A model generated the notes under the pieces. It was not told where the DNA came from, did no database searches, and saw nothing but the letters and a program-made list of their open reading frames with translations. DNA of 64,000 nucleotides. It comes from Doryteuthis pealeii. Its lineage: Eukaryota > Mollusca > Cephalopoda > Myopsida > Loliginidae. Each line of letters opens with the position of its first letter. The stretch's first letter is position 1. Where the stretch lies: NCBI GenBank assembly GCA_023376005.1, contig CM042139.1, positions 144,050,528 to 144,114,527 on the forward strand. Reading direction: 5' to 3'. This document shows, one piece after another, positions 1 to 11,790 of this stretch. The translations under genes and the position numbers were made by a program.

Positions 1-109
1 GTTATTTCATACCTAGAGGTTTACAAAGCATGTTAATTTTATGTTTATATTTACATTCTTTGTGTAGTTGTTGCTTAAGAGTTTTTTTTAGACAGTTATA
101 TGATACAAC

Positions 110-358
110 AATTTAATGGGCCAGTTTAACTCAGTCAGTACAGAATTTGACTTGGAATTGCAAGGTTCTGGGTTCAATACTAGTTCCTGGCAACTTAGCA
201 CATGAGTAGCATAGCTTAGGTAATCTGATCTATGCAGTAACGCATCTGGAAGTTCACAGAAGGTGTTGTGCTCCAACTTATCTCCCTGGTCAAGCGTTAG
301 TGAAAAGAGGATAGACTCCCTCACTGTTTGGCTGATACCAACAATAGACCACTTCACA
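110..358 (+). mobile_element. SINE-D copy, tRNA-like head
   Basis: The head (TTTAACTCAGTCAGTACAG) resembles a tRNA A box and is followed by a B-box-like GGTTCTGGGTTCAATACTAG. The 3' end (CCACTTCACAGCC then TTTACTTTTTA) matches the end of the copy at 13795-13955, which defines one family. Cloverleaf pairing is absent, so this is a retroposon and not a tRNA gene. Confidence 0.6.
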
Positions 359-487
359 GCCTTTACTTTTTATTATATAATATTAAGTATTTCTAATTAA
401 TACAACAAATCTGTACACAGAACTGTCTGTCTCGTATTTTCTGCAGCCAGAGGAATATTGAAATAGTATCTGTCTTCTCCACTGACA

Positions 488-950
488 AAGAGTGGCTGAA
501 TGACATGCAACACTCCACTTTGGTCCTTACTTGGGCTAGATGGATGGTCAGAGAAGCCTCCTCCAATCAATCGGCTGATCACATCAAACCTTAGCACCTA
601 TATGATTGTCTCAACCCTATTGCGATTATCATAAACCCCCAACCCTTTTTATCATATGTGCTACCAGGTGGTGGCTGATGGTCTTAGTGTCCTGGGTATG
701 AAATTAAACTACATCTCGTGGTGAGGTTCCAATTCTGAAGTGTGCAGCACCTTTTCTTTGGCATTACTCCTAGGTCCACTCTTGTGTGGTAGTATCTGTT
801 AGGGTTCTATCTATGGGTTAAACAGATTAAAAATGAGTTTAAAAAATGTGAATACCCAACAAGAATGAATAAAACAAAAAATGTCTTTGGCATAAAATAA
901 TCCAGCAGGGGTTGACATGCCGTAAAATCCATCCAACAAAGAGCAAAGGA
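488..950 (+). mobile_element. Repeat X copy 1, 5' truncated
   Basis: It shares ATGACATGCAACACTCCACT, the block CTGTTAGGGTTCTATCTATG and the terminal GGCATAAAATAATCC with GTTGACATGCCGTAAAA with the copies at 10770, 27722 and 48380. The 3' tail resembles that of SINE-B. No confident protein product; the element behaves as a dispersed retroposon. Confidence 0.7.
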
Positions 951-1258
951 TATTGAAGAGCATTATGCACCTGAGTTATTCTTTTTAATTAGTTATCACA
1001 ACCTTGAAAGACAATATCACATTTGTTATGTTATTCACTTGCCATTATCATTAGCACGTTCATAGAATTCTGAGCTATTGAAGCTGCAACAATGCTTTCC
1101 AAAACACGTTCTGTCTGCATCAGTAACATTAAAATTCTATTGATAGAGTAAACTAATCCTTATAGCTCTATGTTAGAAATACAAGAGTTACCTGCCCTTG
1201 GCGCTTGAAGATTTAGAGTTTATCTGCTCCTAATAAGGCACAATCAGTGCTGAATTTA
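951..1258. other. No recognisable feature
   Basis: AT-rich unique-looking sequence; no open frame, repeat or motif that I can support. Confidence 0.5.
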
Positions 1259-1502
1259 CATATATATTTATCAACCCCTCTGTATGAGTAAGCTGCGACT
1301 TAAGGTCTATTTCTTAAGAGAAGTTTTAACAGGTTTTAATTTAGACTTTTCCTTCTACTAGACTGGTTGCATAACCAAGGTTAAATAGCAAAATCTGCCT
1401 AACTATATACCCACAACTGGAGGGAGAATAGTTGAATTCATATCTTTATGAAGGGTATTAACACTATGTGAAATGAAAATAGCCTCATCCAGGATTTGAA
1501 AT
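1259..1502 (-). mobile_element. SINE-A, head missing
   Basis: In reverse complement it has the core (GAGAATAGTTGAATTCATAT side), the CAGTCTAGTAGAAGGAAAAG-type segment and the tail ending in GGGTTGATAAATATATA. The tRNA-like A-box end is absent. It faces the + strand copy at 1617-1890, forming an inverted pair. Confidence 0.75.
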
Positions 1503-1616
1503 TGTATAGCAATTAAGATTTTAACTTATCTTCTTTATATACGTATAGATTTTTAGTTTTACAAAATTCTATCTACTTTGTTCAAATTTGAAGATGTATG
1601 GGATAATGTGGAGGTG

Positions 1617-1890
1617 TGTAGTGTAATGGTTACCATCATAGGAAATGGACATGGTGAGACGAGTTCAAATCCTTGACACGGTTCTTTGCATTTCTCATAA
1701 CAATAATATCTTTGGGAAAGGTATACATCAAAATATTCTCCCTCCAGCTATAGGTAAATAGTAGGGCAGATTTAGCTCTTTAACATTGGTTAGGCAACTA
1801 GAAGAAGGAAATACTGAATTCAAACCTGTTGAACTCAAATATTGACTTTTTGTTGCATCCTATTCATGCAGAGGGATTGGTAAATATATA
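1617..1890 (+). mobile_element. SINE-A, near full length
   Basis: Begins with the tRNA-like A box (GTGTAATGGTTACCATC), B box GAGTTCAAATCC, then the core (TTGGGAAAGGTATACATC, CTCCAGCTATAGGTAAATAG) and ends in GGGATTGGTAAATATATA. This is the commonest repeat in the window. The core is shared with SINE-B, which is the arrangement described for Ceph-SINEs. Confidence 0.8.
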
Positions 1891-2345
1891 CTTTATTTAA
1901 TATTTTTGCAAAAAACATCATCTAAAAGTAATTTTTTTATAGACACAGGGTGTGGGGCATAGTAATGAATGGGGCCCAAATTTTAATAACCCAGGGGGCC
2001 TCTTAAGGCCTAAATGCGTTCAGAGACATTCTCTTGTCTTTCTCTCTCTCTGTGCACTTAATTGAATTTTTTATGCTTTGACAGGTACAAATTTAATTTT
2101 CTTTTTCTTTTAAGGACATTCAATCCAATGTGTTCTATTTCTCTGGGGGATTAAATGATTTTTTGCATTCTAAGTAAATTACCTTTTTTATCTTTTCTAT
2201 GATTGACAGCGACTTGACAATGTCTCATCAACATATTGTGAATGTCATTTGAGACCACATATCTGATATATCAACCTCTGTAAACAGTAAAATCAAGGAT
2301 ATTTACAATTTATTAGTTTTGGTTTCAAAGTTATTATAGCCATTC
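1891..2345. other. No recognisable feature
   Basis: AT-rich with short pyrimidine runs (TTTCTCTCTCTC near 2038); nothing else supportable. Confidence 0.5.
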
Positions 2346-2537
2346 CCCTTTTCACAAGTGCTAGACTAAGGAGATTGTTTTAGCGTCTGAGGTGGAGCGC
2401 CACACCTACCATCAGCTCCTTACTTTACCGCACAGATACCTGTGCTACTCATACGCTGAGTTCACGAGGGCCGGTATCGAACTAGGAACCTTGCGGTTTC
2501 TAGCCGAACACTCTACCAACTGAGCTAACCCGGCCAG
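2346..2537 (-). mobile_element. SINE-D, well-preserved tRNA-like head
   Basis: On the minus strand a good A box (TTAGCTCAGTTGGTAGAG) and B box (GGTTCCTAGTTCGATACC) are followed by TAGCACAGGTATCTGTGCGG and GCGCTCCACCTCAGACGC. The same body occurs at 49690 and 62085. The anticodon and acceptor stems do not pair, so I call a SINE and not a tRNA. Confidence 0.7.
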
Positions 2538-2544
2538 TGATAGA

Positions 2545-2603
2545 GTATATATATATATTATATATATATTATATATTATATATTATATATATATATATAT
2601 ATA
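2545..2603. repeat. Interrupted (TA)n
   Basis: TA repeats interrupted by TATTATA units. Confidence 0.9.
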
Positions 2604-2721
2604 AATAATAAAATTATGCAATTAAGACAATAACCAAGCAGTATAAACCTGATGCCCTTCCCAGAATTCCTCACAAACTAAACCAATCTCTAGCATGTTC
2701 CACAAAAAATGGTCCTTTCAG

Positions 2722-2772
2722 AAACTGACAGTCACTAAGTGCCATTGACTGTTTGTGCTATCCTAATACACA
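2722..2772. mobile_element. MITE-M right terminus only
   Basis: GACAGTCACTAAGTGCCATT followed by GTGCTATCCTAA matches the right terminal inverted repeat of the full MITE at 42895-43187. Confidence 0.45.
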
Positions 2773-2839
2773 CATGTCACCTATATATATAACGAAAGTT
2801 CATTCGGGTCTCGAACCCGGCCAGCGGTAGCTGTTAAAC

Positions 2840-2894
2840 GGTATAACCACACTGATGAGAGGTGATACCTCGAAACACGTGTCTGTGGATTACC
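2840..2894 (+). ncRNA. Hammerhead ribozyme, near-canonical
   Basis: All conserved core bases are present. CTGATGA lies at 2852-2858. Stem II is GAGGT/ACCTC (2859-2871, loop GAT). GAAA is at 2872-2875. The very short stem III is ACA/TGT around CG (2875-2882). The cleavage triplet is GTC, with predicted scission after C2883. Stem I pairs CCACA (2847-2851) with TGTGG (2884-2888), then after an internal loop GGT (2840-2842) with ACC (2892-2894). A short stem III like this often needs a dimer to cut well. A SINE-A 5' half begins right at its 3' side and TATATATA lies about 50 bases upstream. Hammerheads are known in animal retroelements (Penelope-like, retrozymes, schistosome SINE-like repeats). 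Confidence 0.8.
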
Positions 2895-3010
2895 ATCATA
2901 GGAAATGGACATGGCAAGATGAGTTCAAATCTAGGACGAAGCTGTTTGCATTTCAAATAATGTTAATACCCTTGCAAAAGATATGAATCCAACAATTCTC
3001 TATTTACTGT
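2888..3010 (+). mobile_element. SINE-A 5' half joined to hammerhead
   Basis: ATTACCATCATAGGAAATGG, then GAGTTCAAATCTAGG and the core start CCTTGCAAAAGATATGAATC match SINE-A. The first bases of the tRNA-like head are replaced by the hammerhead 3' strand. The element is cut off within the core. Confidence 0.7.
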
Positions 3011-3304
3011 GCCTGTTCATACCTTTATAATATATCATACTTATAACTGTTTAAAAGCTAAAAGAAAGAAAAATAGTAATGTCTATTTAATGGAGTTAAG
3101 TGAATTTATATAGGCATTTATAGACACAGTGTCTATTAATGTGTTTTGAATGTGTTTTGAATGTGTGTTGGCTAAAAAATGTACCCCACCAGTCTCCTTA
3201 CCTCACTGTCTAGAGTCTGTGTAACGGTTTCCTGTTCCCAAAAAGCTGTATAGTCACTATTTGAAAACTGTTAAGAACATGCAACAGGTCGTAACAAGCC
3301 AAAT

Positions 3305-3675
3305 AAGGCACTACAAATTATTCATATTAGACAGATATTTGAAGCCATATAACTGTGAAAATGATTTGTATTAAGAAGTGTTACTTGTACCTATATTTGT
3401 TCACTAAGGATTATTATAATTAGTTACTTGAAACCATATAACTGTGTATAAATCCTTTATATCAAATAGGAATATTCTATATCATATAATTATGCCTCTA
3501 CAAATAATTATAGGCAAATAAAAAAAGAGTACAATTTAAAAAATGCAATGTAACTTATGATTATATACTTAAGATTGCAATCAAATATATAGGAGTAAAT
3601 CAAATATTGGCATTAAATAACTCATAAGGAGTTGGTATGCCATTAAACAAATAAACCAAACTAAACCAAATTAAA
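3305..3675 (+). mobile_element. Repeat X 3' half, long-tail variant
   Basis: ATTCATATTAGACAG, repeated CCATATAACTGTG segments about 90 bases apart, and a final GGCATTAAATAACTC with GGTATGCCATTAAAC match the copy at 37392-37856 and the SINE-B tail. Confidence 0.6.
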
Positions 3676-4007
3676 ATGATCATGGTTGCACAAATGTTGA
3701 TCCCATTATTGTTTAGTTGCAAATGTTTCAGGGAGTGAATGTGAAGATTATGGCAGTAACCAACAACTCCCATCTGTTCTAGTTTGGCCTGCTACTTTAA
3801 GAGTACTTCTGAACGATGCCATTGTAGTTTTCTTTTGTTACTGAAACTAAGTGAACAATGGACTAGTCAGTTAACATTTTGGAAGCAGAGCTTAATTTAA
3901 TGTCATCACCTTCATCAATTTACAGCTTCAAGGAAACACTTCTTAGAATTGATAAACTGTTACACATTCACTCTCATTATTTAAAATCCTGACCTTATAT
4001 ATATATA
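3676..4007. other. No recognisable feature
   Basis: Unique-looking AT-rich DNA, ending in a short TATATATATA just before the foldback element. Confidence 0.5.
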
Positions 4008-4684
4008 GGTTTGTTGGTTGGTTCTGAAGGCTATCACAATGCAAGTGTAAAGAAAAAGAAGGTAACTATGGTGGTGTTTGTTAACCTGTGATTTATTCTT
4101 GATATTTCGAAATAAAAATCTCTTCTACAGAAGATCTCCAGAACTGAAGTTGGTGTTGAGACTTAAGAGCACGCACACACATACACAACAGGTGATTTTG
4201 ACAGACATACAAATTACACACCCACACCCATAAATAATCAAACTGGCCACCAATAACAACAACAGAAAAAAAGGTTAGGCCAAATTCTGTAATTTTAATC
4301 GCACACACACATAAAAAAAATCAGGTGGTCCTGTTAGTAAACAAAAAAAAATTATGCTTAGAAGGCGAACCAGATCTGGAATGATAATCAAAAACTGAAC
4401 AGGCTTATACGCATAAGCACACACACACACACACACACACACACCTCCCCACACACAGATACAGAGTTTGGAAGGCATGAGACAGAAAAAATGGATAGTC
4501 ACTAGCAACAACTTCAGTTCTGGAGATCTTCTATAGAATAGATTTTTATCTCGAAATATTAAGAATAAATCACAGGTTAACAAAACACCATATTTACCTT
4601 CTTGTTCTTTACACTTGCATTGTGATAGCCTTCAAGACCAACCAGCAAACCAATTTAAACACAATGCTTCAAGCAAATTATAAA
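4008..4684. mobile_element. Foldback element FB1, arms about 150 bp
   Basis: The left arm 4008-4158 and right arm 4498-4652 are inverted copies with scattered mismatches; both contain GAAGGCTATCACAATGCA, AACCTGTGATTTATTCTT and AGATCTCCAGAACTGAAGTT. The loop (about 340 bases) has (CA)n at 4418-4443. Beyond the right arm lies a terminal piece (TAATTTGCTTGAAGCATTGT in reverse) which also ends FB2 on its left side. Both outer edges touch (TA)n. No transposase is visible, so it is non-autonomous. Confidence 0.75.

Positions 4685-4687
<3 letters not shown>

Positions 4688-4738
<51 letters not shown>
4688..4738. repeat. (TA)n microsatellite
   Basis: About 25 TA units directly at the FB1 right end. 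Confidence 0.95.
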
Positions 4739-4742
<4 letters not shown>

Positions 4743-5735
4743 TTTTAGAGTAGTTTTAAATGTTGTTAAGTATTCACATGAAATAGTATAAAACCATAAT
4801 AATCAGGTTTCATTTCAATTCTTCAATGCTCTGTACTATTGGAATTCATGTGATGCAAGTGGAATGACCAAATAGTCCAATTACAGCTCTCTTAGGGATC
4901 ATATTATAACCCTCTATATAACAGACGAATTTGCAGTCCAGAGTTCAACATTAGACCAAGATCATTATAGGAGATTGCTATTGTCACAATGGACACAAGA
5001 TGGCATGTGAAAATCATCTCTCACTTCCACACTGCTACCCTAAAGGCATCAAGGAAGTCGACTATTATTAAGTCACCATGTGCTGTCCAGTTATCAAGAT
5101 TTAATGTCTCTACAGTTAAGTCCAACAGAAGTATTATTGCAAACTATTTTCTTGCATCTTTTTTCCTTCTTTGTGAAGTAAAAATATTCAATTAACAAAA
5201 GGTTGTTGTGTTTCCTTTCTTCACATGCTGTCAACCTTATTTGTCTTTGCGAAATTAGCTGTTTACAATCCTTCAAAACTTTGGGTATAATCAGAATTAC
5301 TTTCGGGGATAAAATTCCCCGTCGTACCTTTTGTATTATCAATTAAAAATATTATTGTTTTCGACTTTCTTCAATGAATTGAACATTTGCCTTTATTTCA
5401 CCCAAGCTAAAAATTGTCTTTTTTCTCTTTTCTTTGCGGCGGAAATGATACAGACAACAGAAGGTTGGCCTTCGTATGTGTTGTAATTCCAGTATCAGCG
5501 TTAAGAGAGAAATAATAGGAACAAACACAACGAGTTTTAATGATAGAGAAAAAGGTTTACTAAGAAAAATACAAGGTAAACAGAGTAATTAGTAATTTCT
5601 AGGTTGAATTAACAAATCCCGTGAGATTTCGTTGTTTCTCTCTTCCGGGGTTTTGTCAGACATTACTTATAAGAAAAACAGACGATTTCATTTCCATTTT
5701 CAATTAGGTATTGTATGACATTTTTCCTGTTATTT
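4739..5735. other. No recognisable feature
   Basis: No gene or repeat I can support; short open frames here lack codon bias or motifs. Confidence 0.5.
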
Positions 5736-5739
5736 TGAG

Positions 5740-5907
5740 TACCAAAACTGCTAACATTATTAGTTGAGATGGAACAAACCCGGACACATTGTCTCAAGGC
5801 CAGATTTAAACCTTGGGATGCCGGTTTGAGGGGGTCGTTGGCTCAACATAAAAATTAAATTAGGTACATGATAAATAAATTATTTTATTACAAGAAATAA
5901 TATATAA

Positions 5908-5973
<66 letters not shown>

Positions 5974-6468
5974 ACAACTCACGAAGAATTAACATTAACA
6001 ATTTTATTGCCTGACCAAACGTAAAGAGAATGAAATACAACCATGACAATGAGATACAAGAAACAGTTGTTACAGAGTTTTATGAAAGAAATGTCCTTGT
6101 GTGTACAGTGTGACAATGAGTAATAAGAAAGAGATTATACAGAATTGTATGAAGTAAATGTCCTTGTTGAGATAGCCTTTAGGGAATCTTTGATAGAGAA
6201 AGTGTTGAGTATCAGCTTATGTCAAGCATGCTATCGGGTTCCATATGACACTAGGTTGTTAGGGGCCTCAAAGCCCCCTGTCCAATGGTGAACGGGGAGA
6301 CGCACGTATGGTTGTGCAACTTGTTTGTCAGAGCTGAAAGAGAGTTTGACTTGGCACGTCCTCTTTTATAAGCTGTTGACCACACCAGCTAGTGGCAGAC
6401 ACAGGAGGTAATTACTTTTCATATCCCCTAGGATCAAATGGGAGAAATGTGTGTTTTTTAGAAAACAA
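5740..6468 (+). mobile_element. LTR-like repeat (family Z)
   Basis: GAACAAACCCGGACA near 5775 and GACAACTCACGAAGAATTAA near 5972 recur as a diverged pair at 49960-50110. The end (GCTGAAAGAGAGTTTGAC, TTTTATAAGC, GCAGACACAGGAGGTAATTA) recurs at 24425-24500 and inverted at 30530-30722. A TATA-like stretch followed by a conserved 3' end suggests an LTR, but I cannot place both ends or see coding sequence. Confidence 0.4.
5908..5970. repeat. (TA)n microsatellite
   Basis: About 30 TA units inside the LTR-like repeat. Confidence 0.95.
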
Positions 6469-7924
6469 ATTTTCCTTGTTTAATTAATGTTTCCTTGTTT
6501 CTTAAAAAAGAAACAAACACAGAGACCACAATTTCAAGACTAAATAGACCAAAATAAATATTTATTTCCTAAACGTTTAAAGATGCTTTTATTAAGCTAC
6601 AATTATAGATGATAAAGTTGTGAGAGAACAAGATAAAAATGAATAAATAAAATAATAATAATAAAGAATTAAAATAAAATAAGTATAAATTCCCATGATG
6701 CAAATGAAAACAACACAAAACAAAAGAACCGGTTATCTGCCCATATTTTTGGTTCCATTCCCGAAAAGAAAATATTCAACCTCTTTTACTGCAGCAAGGC
6801 TAATGTAAGGTCATGCTTTTAAGAGCTTCCCCAAAAATGTGTCATCGAAGTAAGTATTGAAACTTTTGAAATTTGGCTCTTTTCTCAATACAGTGCAAGG
6901 CTGACTTGAGCTCAACCAATAACTACATTCTTATGGATATCATATATATTTACTTCTTGCTCATGAGACTAAAAAAGAAAAGAAAAAGAAAAAAAGATTC
7001 CAAGAAAGACTTTAGGGATTTTGTTTTCCCTGTGACCTCATCAAAAGGAATAACTCAAAGTTGTGTTGCTTCTTTTACTTACCAATTGTTTTTATATGAG
7101 AACACGCACACGCACCTACTCTCCATTTCACATGAAACCACCATAAGTTAGACCCCAATTATAGGCAACAAACTAACGTTTAATTAAAAAAAACAAAAAC
7201 AAAAAAAAAACAATATTTTGATTCAGTTTAAAATTGTTTCAGGACAGTTAAAATTATTTTACGGGTCAGTTTTAGGGCAGTGGTGAAAAAGGTTAGTCGG
7301 GATCCCTGCTTGATAGACTTTACCTTGTATATTGAATAAAAATAGAAAATAATGTGTTTTTTATAATACTTAAGTAAACTATTGCCCAGAGAAGTAAATA
7401 TATGTTTGCGTTCATGACACAAATGATGGGAGCAAAACGTTGGTTCTGTGTGTTTAAATCCAAATACACCATCCACCTTTTATAAATGCACTGCCAGTAT
7501 CTATTAACGAGTGTAAGTTGTTATCTTGTAAATAACAATCATAGTTCGTGGGATGTTCTACAAGGAAGGCCAGATAAAGACAAATAAATTGACTCATAAT
7601 TACGATCGCTCTGAGCTTTTGCAGAATGCCAAGGTTGGGTGGAGGTTTTCATTGCCGGTTGACAATTATCGAAATATCAGGAAGAGAGTTCTTAATTGCC
7701 GACAAGAAAGAAGATTAGTTTGAGGTGCATTGTTAGTAGATATGGCTTTTCGCCTGGTGTGAATCAATAAGGGATATGGATGATACTCAACTGATTAATG
7801 GACTCTATTGATCAAAAGACAGAGACAAATAAATATTAAAAATCACTGATAAGAATAGAAGCTGTGATCAGTAACTTGTCTATATAGCCCACATCTAGTG
7901 TTTGTGTATACACACACACGCCAA
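6469..7924. other. No recognisable feature
   Basis: AT-rich with A-rich simple stretches at 6630-6690, 6970-7000 and 7185-7215. Open frames are short and low-complexity. Confidence 0.5.
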
Positions 7925-8192
7925 TCTCACCGCACGAGCAGGGTGTGGCGCAAGGTCAATTTCTTAAGCGCAGTTTAACTGGTTTGATTTCAGAGGTTTC
8001 CTTCTCGAGCTGGTTGCCTAACCAAGATAGTCCAGTCTGTCGTACTATTTACCCATAGCTGGAGGAAGAATTGTTGGATTCTTACCTTTCCCAGGGGTAT
8101 TAGCGTTATGTGAAATGCAATCAGCATCATCGTTGTGTGATTTTCCTACGACGGTAACCATTACACTACGGGTCTCCCCAACTAGTATATAA
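7925..8192 (-). mobile_element. SINE-A, near full length
   Basis: Reverse complement runs from the tRNA-like head (CGTAGTGTAATGGTTACC) through the core (GGTAAGAATCC, CAGCTATGGGTAAATAGTA) to the 3' part with GCTCGTGCGGTGAGATTGG. Confidence 0.8.
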
Positions 8193-8204
8193 TAGTAATA
8201 GTCA

Positions 8205-8262
8205 AAATGATTTATGGGTAACCACGGTTTCGATCTATATGATCTCCTCAAGACCCTACCTT
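8205..8262 (-). ncRNA. Decayed hammerhead-like relic
   Basis: On the minus strand stem II is GATC/GATC around ATATA (8232-8244), then GAAA (8228-8231) and the short palindrome ACCGTGGT. The first core heptamer reads TTGAGGA instead of CTGATGA, so C3 is lost and activity is unlikely. It matches one side of the foldback at 62476-62573. Confidence 0.4.
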
Positions 8263-8654
8263 ATATTTGACTAAAGTCATTACTTAGTTAAACAGAGATG
8301 AACGTATTTTCCGATAATGACGGTTGGACGCTATGTCAGTTCATATTTTTTCTATTGCCAAGTGCGGCTTATTCTATTCATTTATTTATTGTCTAGTTCT
8401 CATCACTGTATTGTTCGAGCGTTTCTTCATAGAGGTATGAGGTGTTTTTTCGAAGCTCCGTAAAACGGATTTTCTAACGTATTTCTTAGTCTAACAGTTT
8501 TTTTATGTAAATATTCATCGAAATTAATTTTTAATTTTAATTTTAATGTAAATTTAATGTAAATATTAATATTATATACCATAATGATTTAAATTTCAAT
8601 GAATAATTTTATGAATATGGTATAAATTTGTTGAAATTTGATATATTTTAACAT

Positions 8655-8740
8655 TCATAAAGTATAATGTTAATGTATAATGTTAATGTATAATTTTAAT
8701 GTATAATGTCAATATTTAATGTATAAATTTAATGTAGTTT
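8655..8740. repeat. Short tandem AT-rich repeat
   Basis: Degenerate repeats of TTAATGTATAATG, about 13-15 bases each. Confidence 0.6.
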
Positions 8741-9414
8741 TATTTCTAATATATATCACTCAATTTAATTCATAAGCATAATTATCATTAGTATTACTTG
8801 AAAAAAAAACCCCAAAAAACAGCCTCCAGGCGATGTAAAAATTAATTTTCGAAAGATATAACCTGAGGGGGGCAGTTAAAAATTCAATGTCAGAGAGTTT
8901 GTATCATAAGTAAAGTCAAATTTATTAAAGGAGTAAAAAATAAAAAATAAAACCAAAATTAAATTGAAATGGAAACTTTGTTCTGTCCCCCTCAAATTAG
9001 ATTTTGGGCGCATCTATTAATCATTAATTAAATAATAATTTTGAATATTTTACACGTAGGAATTTATTCATTTGTAAACTTTTTAGTTAACTTCTTGTTA
9101 CTGAAAAAAGGGTCGAGAGTAAAAAATATTTTTAAAAATTGATTACAAATTTCGCAAATGATTTTTTTCCATTTAAAGTAATAATACAATTTTAAAAATT
9201 AATTTCATAGTTTATATATTTAAAGTGTTATTCTTTTCATGGGTGCACTAAAGAATTATAAGGACGTAGTGTCGGTTTCAAACTTATGTGTGTTAGTTGT
9301 GTCTTTCCTTACTGAATGTTCAGTGTTAATGTATTCATGGATACACTAATGCATTATAAAGATTTAATGTCGGTTTCAAACTAATATCCACAATTCCTAT
9401 ACCATTTTCTGGTT
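8741..9414. other. No gene; internal 97-bp-spaced duplication
   Basis: Two related segments (ending GTGTCGGTTTCAAACTTAT at 9270-9290 and ATGTCGGTTTCAAACTAAT at 9367-9386) are direct copies. Nothing else seen. Confidence 0.5.
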
Positions 9415-9480
9415 TTGTGTGGTTGTTTTACGCCGTATCAACCCTTTTTAGGTCATTTAATCCTGAATCAAGTAATTGTG
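9415..9480 (-). mobile_element. Repeat X / SINE-B tail fragment
   Basis: TTTTACGCCGTATCAACCC and GGTCATTTAATCC are the reverse complement of the shared 3' tail. A 9-bp inverted repeat CCTGAATCA/TGATTCAGG lies at its inner edge. Confidence 0.5.
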
Positions 9481-10312
<832 letters not shown>

Positions 10313-10769
10313 TGTCCATTTTCTACGAGCATAGCCATCACGCCGTGAGCGCCCAAAGAACAGGGGAGTAAGTGGGATGTGGTGCTAACGTGGTTACAAT
10401 ATTAAAATGAAAAAAATTAACGACTCGTTCACAGCATAAATCAGTGTATTTAATGCTCCGAGTATTATAAATAGACTTCCCATGATACATACAATAAACA
10501 ATTTTATTTCATTATTTGCAATCATAGCCTGTTAAACATTTACAGCGATGTAGACCTAGAAGACAGCTGGCAATTTTCCAAATTTTTCAGCGATATTAAA
10601 TTTTGGTTGTTGGAGACAAAGTATCAATGCCATTCACTTTAATATTTATATTTTTTTAATGTTACTTTTGGTGGACTGAAAAAAACAACATTTGAACAAG
10701 AAATAAAATCATCCCCGTAAAGAGATGGAAAAATCACAGTCATGTAACACTTGTTATATAGGTTGATCT
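10313..10769. other. No recognisable feature
   Basis: AT-rich, no supportable gene. Confidence 0.5.
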
Positions 10770-11355
10770 TGGTTGGTTAGATTTTACGGCATATCAACCC
10801 TTCTGTTATTTTATGCCGAAGGCGTTTTTGTTTTATTCTTTCTTGTTGGGTATTTAATTTTTGAAAAAAAATTTTTAAACTCCTTTTTTTTAATCTATTT
10901 AACCCATAGATGGGACCCTGACAAGTGCTACCGCCCCAGAGTGGACCTGAAAGTAAAGGCAATGTAAAGGTACTCCACACTCCCCAGAGCTTCAGAATGG
11001 GAACCTCACCACTAGATTCAGTTTAACTTCATACCTAGGACACAAAGACCCTCATCCATCATTTTCTAGCACATATGATAAGAGTTGATGGTTTACCATA
11101 AGAGCAATAGGATCGGGACAATTGTATAGGTGCTAGGACTTGACGATTGATTAGAGGAGACCTGTCTACCCTAAGTAAAAGCAAAAGTGGAGTGTTGTAT
11201 GTCATGGACTGCTCAGCCACCAGGATTATGTCCTTAAGCATCACGGGTCGCCACCCACGGTCAACAACTAGCCGCATTTGGGGTGGTCTTACCACTTCTG
11301 CACAGGTGTATTCTATATTCCCAGCCGACAAGGCTTCTTCTGGTTGGGGGAGTGC
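10770..11355 (-). mobile_element. Repeat X, long form
   Basis: On the minus strand the 5' end (GGCTGGGAATATAGAATAC) leads through ATGACATACAACACTCCAC and GATGAGGGTCTTTGTGTCC to GGTTGATATGCCGTAAAATC. An open frame of about 106 codons on the same strand aligns at several short motifs (MLKD, EQSMT, NTPL) with the copy at 48380, but I do not assign a protein. Confidence 0.75.
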
Positions 11356-11365
11356 CTTGACCATT

Positions 11366-11790
11366 ACATTAAACTGCAACTGATGAGATATCCTGTTCTG
11401 AGATCTGGGGGTGTTGAGTACCCCTTTACAGCCATTACTCCCAGTTCATCTGACTGAGTGTTAGCACCTGTTAGGGTTCATCTATAGGTCAAATAGATCT
11501 GTTTAAAAATTATTCATATTCGTTAGGATTTTTGGCACACGGTCCTAAGAAAAGCCAACACAAAAATATAACGTTAGCTCTTTAACCTTGGTACAGCAAC
11601 TGGTCTAGGAGAAGGAAAACTGAAAAAAATTGACCTTGTGTCACATTCTGCTCATGAGGAGGGTTGGTAAATACATACACAACAAATGTAAGTATAAATG
11701 CAATTCTCTAAACTCTAAGCATAAAATAAAATAACTAGATTGTTTGACATGCTATTAAAATCAATCAATTACTCTGGTTGGGGAAACAAA
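11366..11790 (+). mobile_element. Repeat X, short form, split by SINE-A
   Basis: CATTAAACTGCAACTGATGA, GTTAGGGTTCATCTATAGG and GGCACACGGTCCTAAG match the short form. After the SINE-A fragment the tail resumes (CAATTCTCTAAACTCTAAGC, GACATGCTATTAAAATCAAT), as at 60768-61060. It lies head-to-head with the previous copy. Confidence 0.6.
11575..11677 (+). mobile_element. SINE-A 3' half
   Basis: CTCTTTAACCTTGGTACAGC, CTAGGAGAAGGAAAACTG and GGGTTGGTAAATACATAC. Confidence 0.7.
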
